Shown one piece after another: positions 1 through 8,550 of a stretch of 64,000 nt of DNA. The notes beneath the pieces were generated by a model. The model was not told where the DNA came from. It saw nothing but the letters and a program-made list of their open reading frames with translations, and ran no database searches. Position 1 is the first letter of the stretch. Each line of letters starts with the position of its first letter. The DNA comes from Massilia mucilaginosa. Lineage in GTDB: Bacteria > Pseudomonadota > Gammaproteobacteria > Burkholderiales > Burkholderiaceae_D. The stretch covers positions 1 through 64,000 of the forward strand of contig NZ_WHJH01000022.1 of the NCBI RefSeq assembly GCF_011682145.1, in the 5' to 3' direction. Made by a program: the position numbers and the translations under genes.

Positions 1-98
1 GGGCAAGGTGGCGTTTTTGTTGATAGCTGTGTTTCTAGATAACTCACATTTTATCAATCACTTACGGCATTCTTGCCCTTTTTTATGCAAAATTCAGG

Positions 99-1349
99 CT
101 AGCCCCCGGCCAGCGCGCGCAGGGTGATGCCGGTGATGTAGGCACCGTAGGTCCCCAGCGCATAGCCTAGCACGGCAAGCAACACGCCGACCGGCGCCAG
201 GGCCGGGTGGAAGGCGCTGGCGACCACCGGGGCCGATGCCGCGGCCCCGATGTTGGCTTGCGAGCCGACCGCCATCATGAACAGGGGCGCCTTGATCAGC
301 TTGGCCATCAGGATCATCAAGCCGCCGTGGAACAGGATCCAGATCAAGCCCAGCAGGAACAGCCAGGGGCGCTCGAGCAGGGCCGCCAGATCCATCTGCA
401 TGCCGATGGTGGCGACCAGTATGTACAGCATCACCGAGCCGATCCGCGAGGCGCCCGCGCCTTCATAGGTGCGGGCCTTGGTGAAGCTGAGCAGCAGGCC
501 GATGGTCGTGGCGATCACGACGATCCAGAAAAAGCCCGAGGTCAGGCTGTAGTCCTGCAGCCGCCATTCGGCAGGCAGGGTCCCGATCCAGCCGACCAGC
601 AGTTGCGACAGGAAATGCGACAAGCCGGTCGCGCCGAAGCCGATGGCAAGAATCACCATGATGTCGGTCAGGGTCGGAATGCGTGCGTGCTGCGCCTGGT
701 ATTGCTCGATGCTGTCGCGCAGGCGGTTGAGCGCCGTCAGGTCGGCCCCGGTCCAGCGGTCGAACACGGCGGCGCGGCTGGCCAGGAACAGCAGGATCGC
801 CGTCCACAGATTACCCACCAGCACATCGACGGCGACAAACTGGCCGAACATGGTCGCGTCCACATTGAACACCTCGCGCATGGCGGCCTGGTTGGCGCCG
901 CCGCCGATCCAGGCGCCGGCCACGGTGGTCATGCCGCGCCAGGTGTCGCCGGCCACGGTCTCGGGGTGGATCAGGCGCATCGCCTCGAACGCCACGACGG
1001 CGCCGAGCATCACGCCGAGCGTTCCGGTCAGGAACATGATGACCGCTTTCGGACCCAGCCGGACGATGGCCTTGAAGTCGATCGCCACGCACAGCAGCAC
1101 GAGTGAGCTGGGCAGCAGGTAGTCGCGCGCCATCGGGTACAGCTTCGAGCTGGCGCCATCGATCACGCCGAGGGTGTTGAGCAGCGAAGGGATCAGGTAG
1201 CACAGCAGCAGGGCCGGTACGTAGGTGTAGAATTTTTTCCAGAAACCGTCCTGGCGCGCAGCCGTCCACATGACGGTGCCGAGGATGAGGGCGAGCATGC
1301 CGAAGATGACGGCGTCGTTGGTGATCATGGGAACAGAGGCAGGGGGCAT
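99..1349 (-). CDS. DUF819 family integral membrane protein
   Basis: A 416-residue, almost entirely hydrophobic protein with about ten or more predicted membrane segments, matching the DUF819 (YjcL-like) family of inner-membrane proteins, whose substrate is not established. A Gly/Ala-rich stretch in the middle (GAWIGGGANQAA) resembles the re-entrant segments of secondary transporters, so transport is a reasonable guess but not shown. The ATG at 1349 is preceded by GGAG at suitable spacing. It lies downstream of, and in the same direction as, an AraC regulator about 130 bp away, which may control it. Length is normal for the family. Confidence 0.85.
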   Translation of the reverse strand: MPPASVPMITNDAVIFGMLALILGTVMWTAARQDGFWKKFYTYVPALLLCYLIPSLLNTLGVIDGASSKLYPMARDYLLPSSLVLLCVAIDFKAIVRLGPKAVIMFLTGTLGVMLGAVVAFEAMRLIHPETVAGDTWRGMTTVAGAWIGGGANQAAMREVFNVDATMFGQFVAVDVLVGNLWTAILLFLASRAAVFDRWTGADLTALNRLRDSIEQYQAQHARIPTLTDIMVILAIGFGATGLSHFLSQLLVGWIGTLPAEWRLQDYSLTSGFFWIVVIATTIGLLLSFTKARTYEGAGASRIGSVMLYILVATIGMQMDLAALLERPWLFLLGLIWILFHGGLMILMAKLIKAPLFMMAVGSQANIGAAASAPVVASAFHPALAPVGVLLAVLGYALGTYGAYITGITLRALAGG

Positions 1350-1479
1350 GCGGGCTCCAGGGTATTGACAGCAGGACCGATGCGGGCGTGCATTGGCTCG
1401 GCCATCGGGAACCAGCGAGTATCGCCGCGCTCGATGCCAGCGTCAACCGTTCGTAGTCCCCCGGCCCGATGGCCGTGCG

Positions 1480-2343
1480 TCAGCCTCGGGCGCGCCACTG
1501 TGCGGGGGTGATCCCCAGCACGGCGCGGAACTGGCGCGTCATGTGCGGCTGGTCGGCAAAACCGGCGCGCACGGCGGCATCGGCCAGGGCGGCGCCGGCC
1601 CCGATGAGTTGGCGGGCGCGGTGCACGCGGCGGTTGCGTACGTACGCGGCCGGCGGCATGCCATGCGCCGCCTCGAACACGCGGCAGAAATGGAACAGGC
1701 TCAATCCCGTCGCGCCAGCCAGCGTGGCCAGCGAGAGGGACTGGTCAAGATGGGCTTCGATGAACTCCTGCGCCATCCGCGCCGCCGACGGCATGTTGTC
1801 GCGGCGGATATCGGCGGCGGCGATCCGTGCGCAGCGCATGAACAGGCCGGCCAGCCCGTCCACCACCGCCTGTTCGCGCGCCAGCGCAGTGCCGGCGCTG
1901 GCGCAGGAGGAAAACAGGCGCCGGATCGCCGCGACGGCCGCGGCGTCGGCGACGACGGCATCGCGCAGGAACAGCTGTTCGTGCGCCGTGTGCGGGAATA
2001 CCCGCGCCAGCAGCGCGTCGCTCGGCATCAGGTTCCAGTAGGTCATCGCTTCGCCGCCGCCGGTGTGGACTTCGCCCGGGTTGACGACGCACACGGTGCC
2101 GGGACCGGCCACCCACTCGGTGCGGCCGCGGCGGAAGCGGTTGGCGCCTTGCTCGACCCAGCCGATGGTCCAGGTGTCGTGGGTGTGCGGCGCGAACGAG
2201 CGCTGCCGGAAGTGGGCGTGGATGATGTCGCTATCGCACAGTTCATCGAAGCGGCGCAGCGTGCTGGAGGCGGCCTGGTCGAACCGGATTGGGGGAAAGG
2301 AGGGCGCGGCAGGCCGCTGGCGCTTCGGGTCGGGAAACATCAT
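1480..2343 (-). CDS. AraC family transcriptional regulator
   Basis: A cytoplasmic DNA-binding protein of about 287 residues. The N-terminal half looks like the cupin-type AraC ligand-binding domain (HAHFRQRSFAPHTHDTWTIG, then VNPGEVHTG). The C-terminal hundred residues carry the two helix-turn-helix units of the AraC/XylS family, including the typical GFADQPHMTRQFRAVLGITP segment. I place the start at the ATGATG at 2343 because GAAGG lies about 7 nt upstream; an upstream in-frame start at 2424 has no support. Effector unknown. It precedes the DUF819 gene in the same direction, suggesting local control of that transporter-like gene. Confidence 0.88.
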   Translation of the reverse strand: MMFPDPKRQRPAAPSFPPIRFDQAASSTLRRFDELCDSDIIHAHFRQRSFAPHTHDTWTIGWVEQGANRFRRGRTEWVAGPGTVCVVNPGEVHTGGGEAMTYWNLMPSDALLARVFPHTAHEQLFLRDAVVADAAAVAAIRRLFSSCASAGTALAREQAVVDGLAGLFMRCARIAAADIRRDNMPSAARMAQEFIEAHLDQSLSLATLAGATGLSLFHFCRVFEAAHGMPPAAYVRNRRVHRARQLIGAGAALADAAVRAGFADQPHMTRQFRAVLGITPAQWRARG

Positions 2344-2424
2344 GGGCTGCCTTCGGGTGAGAGAACCAGACCAGGCACAGCATACCTCAGGCCGAAGGCG
2401 CGGCCATGGCGGGTGCAAAAGCAC

Positions 2425-2465
2425 GCCGGGCGCCAGTTCATCCTTGCGATGACGTGGCGCCCGGC
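2425..2465 (-). terminator. Stem-loop downstream of the first TonB receptor
   Basis: An 11-bp perfect stem (GCCGGGCGCCA at 2425-2435 pairing with TGGCGCCCGGC at 2455-2465) with a 19-nt loop lies just after the stop of the receptor gene. On the minus strand it is followed by a short T run (GCTTTTGC), so it is a plausible but not canonical terminator. Confidence 0.5.
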
Positions 2466-2482
2466 GCTCCGGCGGCGTGCGG

Positions 2483-5449
2483 TCAGAATTTGTAACGCAG
2501 CCCGGCCAGGACTTCGCGTCCGGTCACGTTGTTGACCACCACGCTGTTGCGCGCGCGGCTGGCGAACTGGTCGTTCTCCTCGTTGGTCAGATTCACGCCT
2601 TCCAGGGTCAGCTCGAGCTTCTCGTTGACCTTGTACGAGAACGATACATCGACGTTGAAGGTCTTGTTCTTGCCTTCGACATCGTTGTTGTTCTGGCCCG
2701 GCACGCGCGTGACGAAACCGGAACGCTGCGAGGTCGAGACGCGCGCGCTGAGCTTGCCGTCATCGTAGTACAGGGTGGCGTTCCACGATGTCGGCGACAG
2801 GTTCAGCAGGTCGTCGGTGACGGTCTGGTTGCTGGTCGGCGAGACCACGTAGTCCATCTTCGACTTGACGTAGGTGTAGTTCAGCAAGCTGCCGACGTTG
2901 CGGCCCCAGCCCGGCAGGAAGGTGAACGGTTGCTGGTAGTTCAGTTCCAGCCCGCGCAGCTTGCCGCCTTCGGTGTTGATCGGCGCGGTGAACTGGAAGA
3001 TTTCGTCGCCCGTCATATTGGTTGGCAGCAGCGACAGCGGCAGGCCGGTATCCTTGAAGCGCACATCGTTGCGGATGCTCTGGATGTAGGTGGCGATGTT
3101 CTTCTGGAACAGGCCGACGCCGATAAACGCGTTCTTCTCGAAGTACCACTCGAAGCTGGTGTCGAAGGCCTTGGCGCGGAACGGTTTGAGCATCGGATTG
3201 CCGCTGGTGATCGACAGGGTGCCGGTGGTGGCCACGCTGCCGCCCGGCGTCAGGTTGGCCAGCTGCGGGCGCGACATGACCTTGGCGGCGGCGGCGCGCA
3301 CGATGAAGTTCTTGGTGATGTTGGCGGCGATGTTGAACGATGGCAGCACGTCGTGGTAGTCGTTGTCGATCGTGACAGCGGTGCCGTTGCCGATGGCCTG
3401 GTAGCCGGTCGAACTCTGCTGCGTTTCGACATAGCGCACGCCGAGGTTGCCGCGCAGCGGAATGGCGCCCAGCTCGCTCGTGAATTCGCCCATCAGGAAC
3501 AGGCCGTTGTCTTCTTCGCTGACCGAGCGGTTGTTGCCGCGCGCATTGGCGTTGCTGATCGAGGACAGGGTGAAGTCGCCGGGGCCGCCGGCCGGGCCGC
3601 TCTTGATGCAGTTGCAGTAGATGTCGTACGCCTGGGCGATGCCGTTCAGGTTGGGCAGGACCCAGCTGGTCGGGGTACCGGCCGGCATGCCGAGGCCTTT
3701 GCCGAAGCCATTGATCCGGGTGCTCAGGCTGGCCGCCGAGACGCCCGCCGGCGGCGCGAAAATGGTGTCGCCCTGGTTCACGCGGCGGAACTCGTAGGAG
3801 TCGAATTCGAATTTTTTGTAGTCGGCGCCGGCTTTCAGGGTGAACTTGTCGGGCACCACATCCCAGGCGAAGTCGACGTGGCCGACATCGTTGCGGTTGT
3901 TGGCGCCTTGCGGACGCATGCGGATTTCGCTCGGGCTGGTGTTGGCGATGCTCGATGGCTGGGCGCCGCTGGCGACCTGCGGCACGCCGACGATGCCGAG
4001 CGCGCCACCCGGCTGGCCGACGTTGAACGGGTAGGTGATCGACGGCAGGCGGTCGTTGCCGCGAAAATCGATGCGGTAGCCGTTGACGTTGAGGGCGTCG
4101 AGCGTGGTGGTGGTCTGGATCGGGTTGCGGAACTTGGAGGTGGCGCGCCCGACCCGGGCGTTCAGGCGCATGCGCTCGTTCAGATCGTGCTCGAACGTCA
4201 AGGTCGGCTGGGTGAAGGTGGTGTTCAGCTCGTCGTAGCGCGATTCGGCGCGGATGTCGACGCCGTTGTAGCTGCCGTACAGCAGGGCGCCGTTCGGTGC
4301 GTAGGCGGTGTCGAGCACGCTGGTCTGCGGCTTGCCGCCCTGGGTCGCGCCGCGGCTGAACGAGGTGGCCTGCAAAAAGTCTTCCTGGCGCGTCGCGTCG
4401 AGCTTGGAGTAGAGCATGTCGAGCGTCAGGCGGGTGCCGGCGGCCGGACGCCACTGGACCGACGCGGTCAGGCCGAGGCGGTCCTGGTCGTGGGTCAGGC
4501 GGCCGTAGCGCGGAATGCGCGGGGTGAAGTTGTTGGGATTGCTGGCGGCGTTGTAGGCAGCCACGGCGCCCGGGCTGTTCGGCAGGCGCGCCACGCCCTG
4601 GGCGGCCGGGCCGCAGGTGGTGGCGGTCGAATTGGCCGGGTTGGCGGCGATCCCCATCGGTGCGCACCAGCCGCCCGAGGACGGGCCGTTATCCCAGCGT
4701 ACGGTGGAAAAGCCTTCTTCGAGCACCTGGCGCTTGGAGTAGGCGCCCGAGACCAGCACGCCGAGCTTGCGGTCGGCGAAGGTGTTCGACAGCAGGAAGG
4801 CGACGCGCGGGTCGGTCTTTTCGGACAGGTCGTTGTAGCGGCCCTTGAGCATGACGGTGGCGTTGAAGCCCTTGAGGTCGAACGGACGCATGGTTTGCAG
4901 GTCGACCGTGGCGCCGAGCGAGCCTTCGTCGACGTCGGCCGAGGAGCTTTTGCGCACCGTCAGGGAGCTGAACAGTTCGGCGGCGAACACGTTGAAGTCG
5001 AAGCCGCGCGAGCGGTTGGCGCCGCCGGAGCTGTCGGTGCCGCCGGTGGTGGCCAAGCCCTCGACGCCGTTGATGCGCACGCGGGTGAAATCCTGGCCCA
5101 GCCCGCGCACGGTGATGTTGCGGCCTTCGCCGGCGTCGCGGTCGATGACCACGCCGGGGACGCGTTGCAGGGACTCGGCCAGGTTGGTGTCCGGGAACTT
5201 GCCCATGTCTTCGGCCTTGATGACATCGACGATGCCGAAGTCTTCTTTTTTCTTGTTGAGGGCGCTCTCGAGCGAAGCGCGCAAGCCGGTGACGACCACG
5301 GTTTGGGCTTGCTGGTCTGCTGCGGGAGAGCTCGGTTGGGCACTGGTCTGGGCATAGGCCCCGCTGATGGCCATGGCTGTGACGGATGTGCTGCCCACGA
5401 GGCGCACGGCGAATTTGCCGAGCGCGCGGGTCTGGTTGGTGATGCGCAT
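2483..5449 (-). CDS. TonB-dependent outer-membrane receptor of the pectin locus
   Basis: A 988-residue outer-membrane active transporter. After a cleavable signal peptide (ending near GAYAQ) comes a TonB-box-like TVVVTGLRASLESAL, then the plug domain (DVIKAEDMGKFPDTNLAESL, ITVRGLGQDFTRVRING), and a 22-strand type barrel ending in the usual aromatic residue (LRYKF). The DVIKAEDMGKFPD plug style is typical of the Xanthomonas/Caulobacter-type receptors (TIGR01782-like) that take up oligosaccharides. The start at 5449 follows AGGAG at good spacing. It has its own promoter at 5682-5710 flanked by operator sites shared with the GH105 and pectinesterase units, so the likely cargo is pectin-derived oligosaccharides (inference from context). 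Confidence 0.93.
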   Translation of the reverse strand: MRITNQTRALGKFAVRLVGSTSVTAMAISGAYAQTSAQPSSPAADQQAQTVVVTGLRASLESALNKKKEDFGIVDVIKAEDMGKFPDTNLAESLQRVPGVVIDRDAGEGRNITVRGLGQDFTRVRINGVEGLATTGGTDSSGGANRSRGFDFNVFAAELFSSLTVRKSSSADVDEGSLGATVDLQTMRPFDLKGFNATVMLKGRYNDLSEKTDPRVAFLLSNTFADRKLGVLVSGAYSKRQVLEEGFSTVRWDNGPSSGGWCAPMGIAANPANSTATTCGPAAQGVARLPNSPGAVAAYNAASNPNNFTPRIPRYGRLTHDQDRLGLTASVQWRPAAGTRLTLDMLYSKLDATRQEDFLQATSFSRGATQGGKPQTSVLDTAYAPNGALLYGSYNGVDIRAESRYDELNTTFTQPTLTFEHDLNERMRLNARVGRATSKFRNPIQTTTTLDALNVNGYRIDFRGNDRLPSITYPFNVGQPGGALGIVGVPQVASGAQPSSIANTSPSEIRMRPQGANNRNDVGHVDFAWDVVPDKFTLKAGADYKKFEFDSYEFRRVNQGDTIFAPPAGVSAASLSTRINGFGKGLGMPAGTPTSWVLPNLNGIAQAYDIYCNCIKSGPAGGPGDFTLSSISNANARGNNRSVSEEDNGLFLMGEFTSELGAIPLRGNLGVRYVETQQSSTGYQAIGNGTAVTIDNDYHDVLPSFNIAANITKNFIVRAAAAKVMSRPQLANLTPGGSVATTGTLSITSGNPMLKPFRAKAFDTSFEWYFEKNAFIGVGLFQKNIATYIQSIRNDVRFKDTGLPLSLLPTNMTGDEIFQFTAPINTEGGKLRGLELNYQQPFTFLPGWGRNVGSLLNYTYVKSKMDYVVSPTSNQTVTDDLLNLSPTSWNATLYYDDGKLSARVSTSQRSGFVTRVPGQNNNDVEGKNKTFNVDVSFSYKVNEKLELTLEGVNLTNEENDQFASRARNSVVVNNVTGREVLAGLRYKF

Positions 5450-5579
5450 GCTGCTGTCTCCTATCGTTTTTATCGTTTTTGGAATACACAGCCGGATGCC
5501 GCGCGGTCTTGCTGCCGCTGATCCAACAACCGGCCGGGTTACCGCGCGCCGATTCTGGGCAATGCCGCCGACCTCAAGA

Positions 5580-5609
5580 CCGTCGTCCCCGCCTGCGCGG
5601 GGACGACGG
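5580..5609. repeat. Perfect 13-bp hairpin in the receptor leader
   Basis: CCGTCGTCCCCGC (5580-5592), loop CTGC, then the exact complement (5597-5609). It lies between the predicted promoter and the start codon of the TonB receptor, so it would be in a leader of about 220 nt. The sequence resembles a widely dispersed REP-like palindrome; no T run follows it. Confidence 0.7.
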
Positions 5610-5672
5610 TACAAACGTCGGCGCATCTCCCGCCCCCGTGGCGCCTGGCTTGTTGCTGCCAGTTTATTAAGC

Positions 5673-5744
5673 GGTTGACCAATTCTAGGCCGGTTTGCAT
5701 CTTTGCACAATTGGTCAGGCCACAATCTTTTTATGGTCAGACCG
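5673..5744 (-). promoter_or_regulatory. Promoter with GntR-type operators for the first TonB receptor
   Basis: On the minus strand, -35 TTGTGC (5705-5710) and -10 TAGAAT (5682-5687) are separated by exactly 17 bp. Operator-like sites flank them: GGTTGACCAA (5673-5682), TTGGTCAGGCC (5711-5721) and ATGGTCAGACCG (5733-5744). The same motif and -10 occur at the other three promoters of the locus. Binding by the FadR-type regulator at 17900-18598 is inferred. Confidence 0.72.
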
Positions 5745-5755
5745 CTTTGTGGTTT

Positions 5756-6988
5756 TTATGGCGTGGCTGCAACGCTCACATTGACCGGGCTGGCATCGCG
5801 CGCAGCGTGCGCGACCAGGTAGCGTTCCCAGTCCTGCCCGGTCAGGATCTCGCCGGCCCGGCTCCACGCCGCCCCCGCGTAGTAGCGCAGCGGTTTGCCG
5901 CTCGCCGCCGGCGCCACCACCAGGTGATTGAGCCGATCTTCCGTGAAGCCGGTCGCCGACGGCAGCACGATGGCCGTGCCCATCGCGCCATTGCTGGCCT
6001 GCTCGACCCACTGCATCAAGATCCCCGGCGCCTTGTTGCCGACCTTGATGCTCGGGTTCTGGCCCTTGTCGGTCGGAGTCTTGTTCAGGCCCACCGCCAC
6101 ATCGATGCCCGGCTTGCCGGCGAAGGTGAAGGTGCTGTCGATGCGGTCCAGATAATGTCCGGCGTCGACCGTGAAGCGCTTGACCTCGGACACCGGCGTG
6201 CCGCCCGCATCCCAGCTGTCGTAGCTCAGCTCGAAGACGGCGCGCACCGGGCCGTTGGCCAGCACCTTCCAGCCGCTGAAGTTCTTGCCGGTGTACAGGA
6301 CCGTGCCATCCCACACCCCGGTGCCGCCGGCGCCGCGCGTCTTGCCGACGTTGTACATGTCCATGCCTTCGCCTTCATCCTTGTGATAATGGTCGTGGCC
6401 CTTGTTGTACCAGCGGTCGACGACCGGATACGGCACCCGCTTGAACCAGATGTCGAGCCCGCTGGTGACCAGCACTTCCTTGGCGCCCGGACTGGCCGCC
6501 GGCGCGCCCAGCGCCGGGCCGTAGGTGCGGTGCGCCAGCTTGTCGTTTTCCCAGGCGAAGTCGTCCAGCCGCTCCGGCACGAAGCGGGCCAAGGCCTTGA
6601 CCGGAAACGGCGGCGCCACCGTGTCGATTTTCTCGACCGTGAAGAGGGCGCGCTTTTCGCCGGCCGCGAAGCTGTGCTGGAAAATCAGCTCGCCGTAGGC
6701 GATGCCGACGTTGTTCGGATCCTTGGCCAGCGGCGCGATATTCGTCACCTGGTAGGGCAGCACGCGGCCGGCCGCATCCTTGACGGCGATGCGCTGGATC
6801 AGCGCGCCGGGCAGGGCGCGGTTGATCTCGCTCCACGGCAGGACGACGGTTTCGGACGGCCGCGCAATGTCGAGTTCATGGCTGACCGTGATGGTGGCGG
6901 CCGGGCCGGCCTGCGCCAGCGGCGAGCTTGCCGCAGCCGCCGCGCCAGCCAGGGCAAGGAAGGAAAACGAAGCGAGTGATCTGGTCAT
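5756..6988 (-). CDS. DUF4861 family exported protein (pectin utilisation)
   Basis: A 410-residue exported protein with a clear signal peptide (ending near LAQA) and a body matching DUF4861, a family regularly found beside GH105 hydrolases in pectin and rhamnogalacturonan gene clusters; its biochemical role is not established. Visible features are the conserved His/Tyr-rich stretch (KGHDHYHKDEGEGMDMY) and a beta-rich fold that resembles carbohydrate-binding or glycoside-active beta sandwiches. I start it at the ATG at 6988, which gives a standard signal peptide, rather than 14 codons upstream inside the preceding gene. It begins only 7 nt after the GH105 gene stops, so the two are surely co-transcribed. 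Confidence 0.87.
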   Translation of the reverse strand: MTRSLASFSFLALAGAAAAASSPLAQAGPAATITVSHELDIARPSETVVLPWSEINRALPGALIQRIAVKDAAGRVLPYQVTNIAPLAKDPNNVGIAYGELIFQHSFAAGEKRALFTVEKIDTVAPPFPVKALARFVPERLDDFAWENDKLAHRTYGPALGAPAASPGAKEVLVTSGLDIWFKRVPYPVVDRWYNKGHDHYHKDEGEGMDMYNVGKTRGAGGTGVWDGTVLYTGKNFSGWKVLANGPVRAVFELSYDSWDAGGTPVSEVKRFTVDAGHYLDRIDSTFTFAGKPGIDVAVGLNKTPTDKGQNPSIKVGNKAPGILMQWVEQASNGAMGTAIVLPSATGFTEDRLNHLVVAPAASGKPLRYYAGAAWSRAGEILTGQDWERYLVAHAARDASPVNVSVAATP

Positions 6989-6995
6989 GGCGTTC

Positions 6996-8402
6996 TCAGT
7001 GATGTTCGCGGTAGTTGGTCTGGCCGGCACCCTTGGGCATGTAGTGATAGGTGCGCACCTTGTGCTGGACTTCGATGTCCGGATTGTTGATCAGCTTGAT
7101 CATCTCGGCGCCGGCCAGCAGGGTCGGGCCGTAGCCGTGCAGCGCGAACGGGCTGGTCGGACGGTTGTAGTAGTACACCTGGTCGCTGGCGAAGGTGGTG
7201 CCGACGCAGGTGCCTTCGACCTGGCCCTTGTCGTTGATGCGGGTCGACAGACCGGCCCAGCCGGCCTGGGCGATGGAGCCGTAGGTCGTCGGGCTGATCC
7301 AGCCCTGGTTGATGGCGTGCGCAAACACGTAGACGAACATCGCGCTGGCCGAGGTTTCGAGGTAGGAGTCGTTACGGTCGAGCATCTGGTGCCACAGGCC
7401 GGTGCCGGACTGGCGCTCGCCGATGCTCTTCAATGTGGTGCGCAACTGCGCCAGCACCTGCGGATAGCCCGGGTGGTCCTTCGGCAGCACGTCGAGCAGG
7501 TCGGACATGCTCATCACCGCCCAGCCGTTGGCGCGCGCCCAGTAAAAGTGCGGGGCGTCGGTGTTGTTGGCGTTCCAGCCGTGGGTGTACAGCTTGGTTT
7601 GCTTGTCGAACAGGTAGCCGCTCATCTGCAGCACGTTCTTGACGGCGTCGTCGAAATGCGCGCGCTTGCCGCTCATGCGGCCCAGTTCGGCCAGGGCGGG
7701 CACCGACATGTACAGGTCGTCGGCCCACAGCGAGACCGCTTGCGGGCGTTCGCGCGCCATGGTGCCGTCTTTCAGGCGGAACTGCTTGTTGACCACCCAG
7801 TCGCCGCAGGTGGCGATGATGTGCGACAGGTCCGGGCCGATTTTCAGGGCGCGGGCGCGCATCATGGCGGCGCACATGGAGCCGGCGTCGTCGAGCGCGC
7901 GCGGATCGAGGAAGCGCGAAAAGCTGTTGGCGCGTTCGAGTTTGAATTGCTTTTCCTGGGCCTGGAAGTAGGGCAGCTTGTCGGCGAAGAAGTTGAAGTG
8001 GCGCGCGGTCAGGTCGGTGAAGCGTTTGTCGCCGGTCACTTCCTGGGCCTTGTACATCCCCGCGTGGACCACGCCCATTTCGTAGACCATGATGCCCATG
8101 TCCGAATGGCTCGCTTCGGTGATGGCGCTGGCGTTCGGTTTGCTGAAGTCAAGGATCGGCGCGCCGGTCTTTTTGTCGACCACGCGGGTGGGGGTGGCCG
8201 TTTCCATGAAGCCGCGGATGCGGTGCAGGGCGGCGGTGATGTCGGCCACGACCGGTTTTTTGTACGGGACCGGATAGCTGCCTTCGCCCGGGTCGTTCAG
8301 GTTCTTGTTGTCCGGATTGCGGAACGGGCCTTCGGCGTACGCCGGGCTGCCCATGCAGGCCACCGTGGCGATGGCGGCAAACAGTTTAAGTGCTGTATTC
8401 AC
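6996..8402 (-). CDS. GH105 unsaturated rhamnogalacturonyl hydrolase
   Basis: An exported glycoside hydrolase of 468 residues in the GH88/GH105 (YteR/YesR) family. These enzymes remove the 4,5-unsaturated galacturonosyl residue that lyases leave at the non-reducing end of rhamnogalacturonan or pectin oligomers, by hydration of the double bond. The alpha/alpha-barrel signatures WADDLYMSVPAL (catalytic Asp region) and WARANGWAVMSMSDLL are present. The start is the GTG at 8402: it is preceded by AGGGGAC and gives a clean signal peptide (ALKLFAAIATVACMGSPAYA), whereas the longer frame runs into the promoter. It forms an operon with the DUF4861 gene, driven by the operator-bearing promoter at 8442-8481. 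Confidence 0.92.
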   Translation of the reverse strand: MNTALKLFAAIATVACMGSPAYAEGPFRNPDNKNLNDPGEGSYPVPYKKPVVADITAALHRIRGFMETATPTRVVDKKTGAPILDFSKPNASAITEASHSDMGIMVYEMGVVHAGMYKAQEVTGDKRFTDLTARHFNFFADKLPYFQAQEKQFKLERANSFSRFLDPRALDDAGSMCAAMMRARALKIGPDLSHIIATCGDWVVNKQFRLKDGTMARERPQAVSLWADDLYMSVPALAELGRMSGKRAHFDDAVKNVLQMSGYLFDKQTKLYTHGWNANNTDAPHFYWARANGWAVMSMSDLLDVLPKDHPGYPQVLAQLRTTLKSIGERQSGTGLWHQMLDRNDSYLETSASAMFVYVFAHAINQGWISPTTYGSIAQAGWAGLSTRINDKGQVEGTCVGTTFASDQVYYYNRPTSPFALHGYGPTLLAGAEMIKLINNPDIEVQHKVRTYHYMPKGAGQTNYREHH

Positions 8403-8441
8403 ATTGTCCCCTGTTATAAGTGATGATTTTTTAAGCGCTAT

Positions 8442-8481
8442 TTGGTCAGGCCATTCTAGTTTGGTCAGACCAAATGTGCAA
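8442..8481 (-). promoter_or_regulatory. Promoter with operator in the spacer, GH105 operon
   Basis: Minus strand: -35 TTGCAC (8476-8481), 17-bp spacer, -10 TAGAAT (8453-8458). The spacer holds the near-perfect palindrome TTGGTCAGACCAA (8461-8473), and a second copy, TTGGTCAGGCCA (8442-8453), overlaps the -10. A repressor bound here would block RNA polymerase. It also lies in the 148-bp gap to the divergent esterase gene, so it may control both directions. Confidence 0.82.
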
Positions 8482-8550
8482 GGCGGACTAGCCAATTGTG
8501 TCAGCCCATGGCATACTTTATCGACACGTGGCTGAACTGGGAAGATCGCG

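Noticed and set aside
2477-5521. Open frame of about 1000 codons on the + strand opposite the first TonB receptor
   Set aside because: It mirrors the receptor gene codon for codon, is rich in Arg/Gly/Ala/His, has no family similarity, and lacks a ribosome site. A GC-rich antisense shadow.
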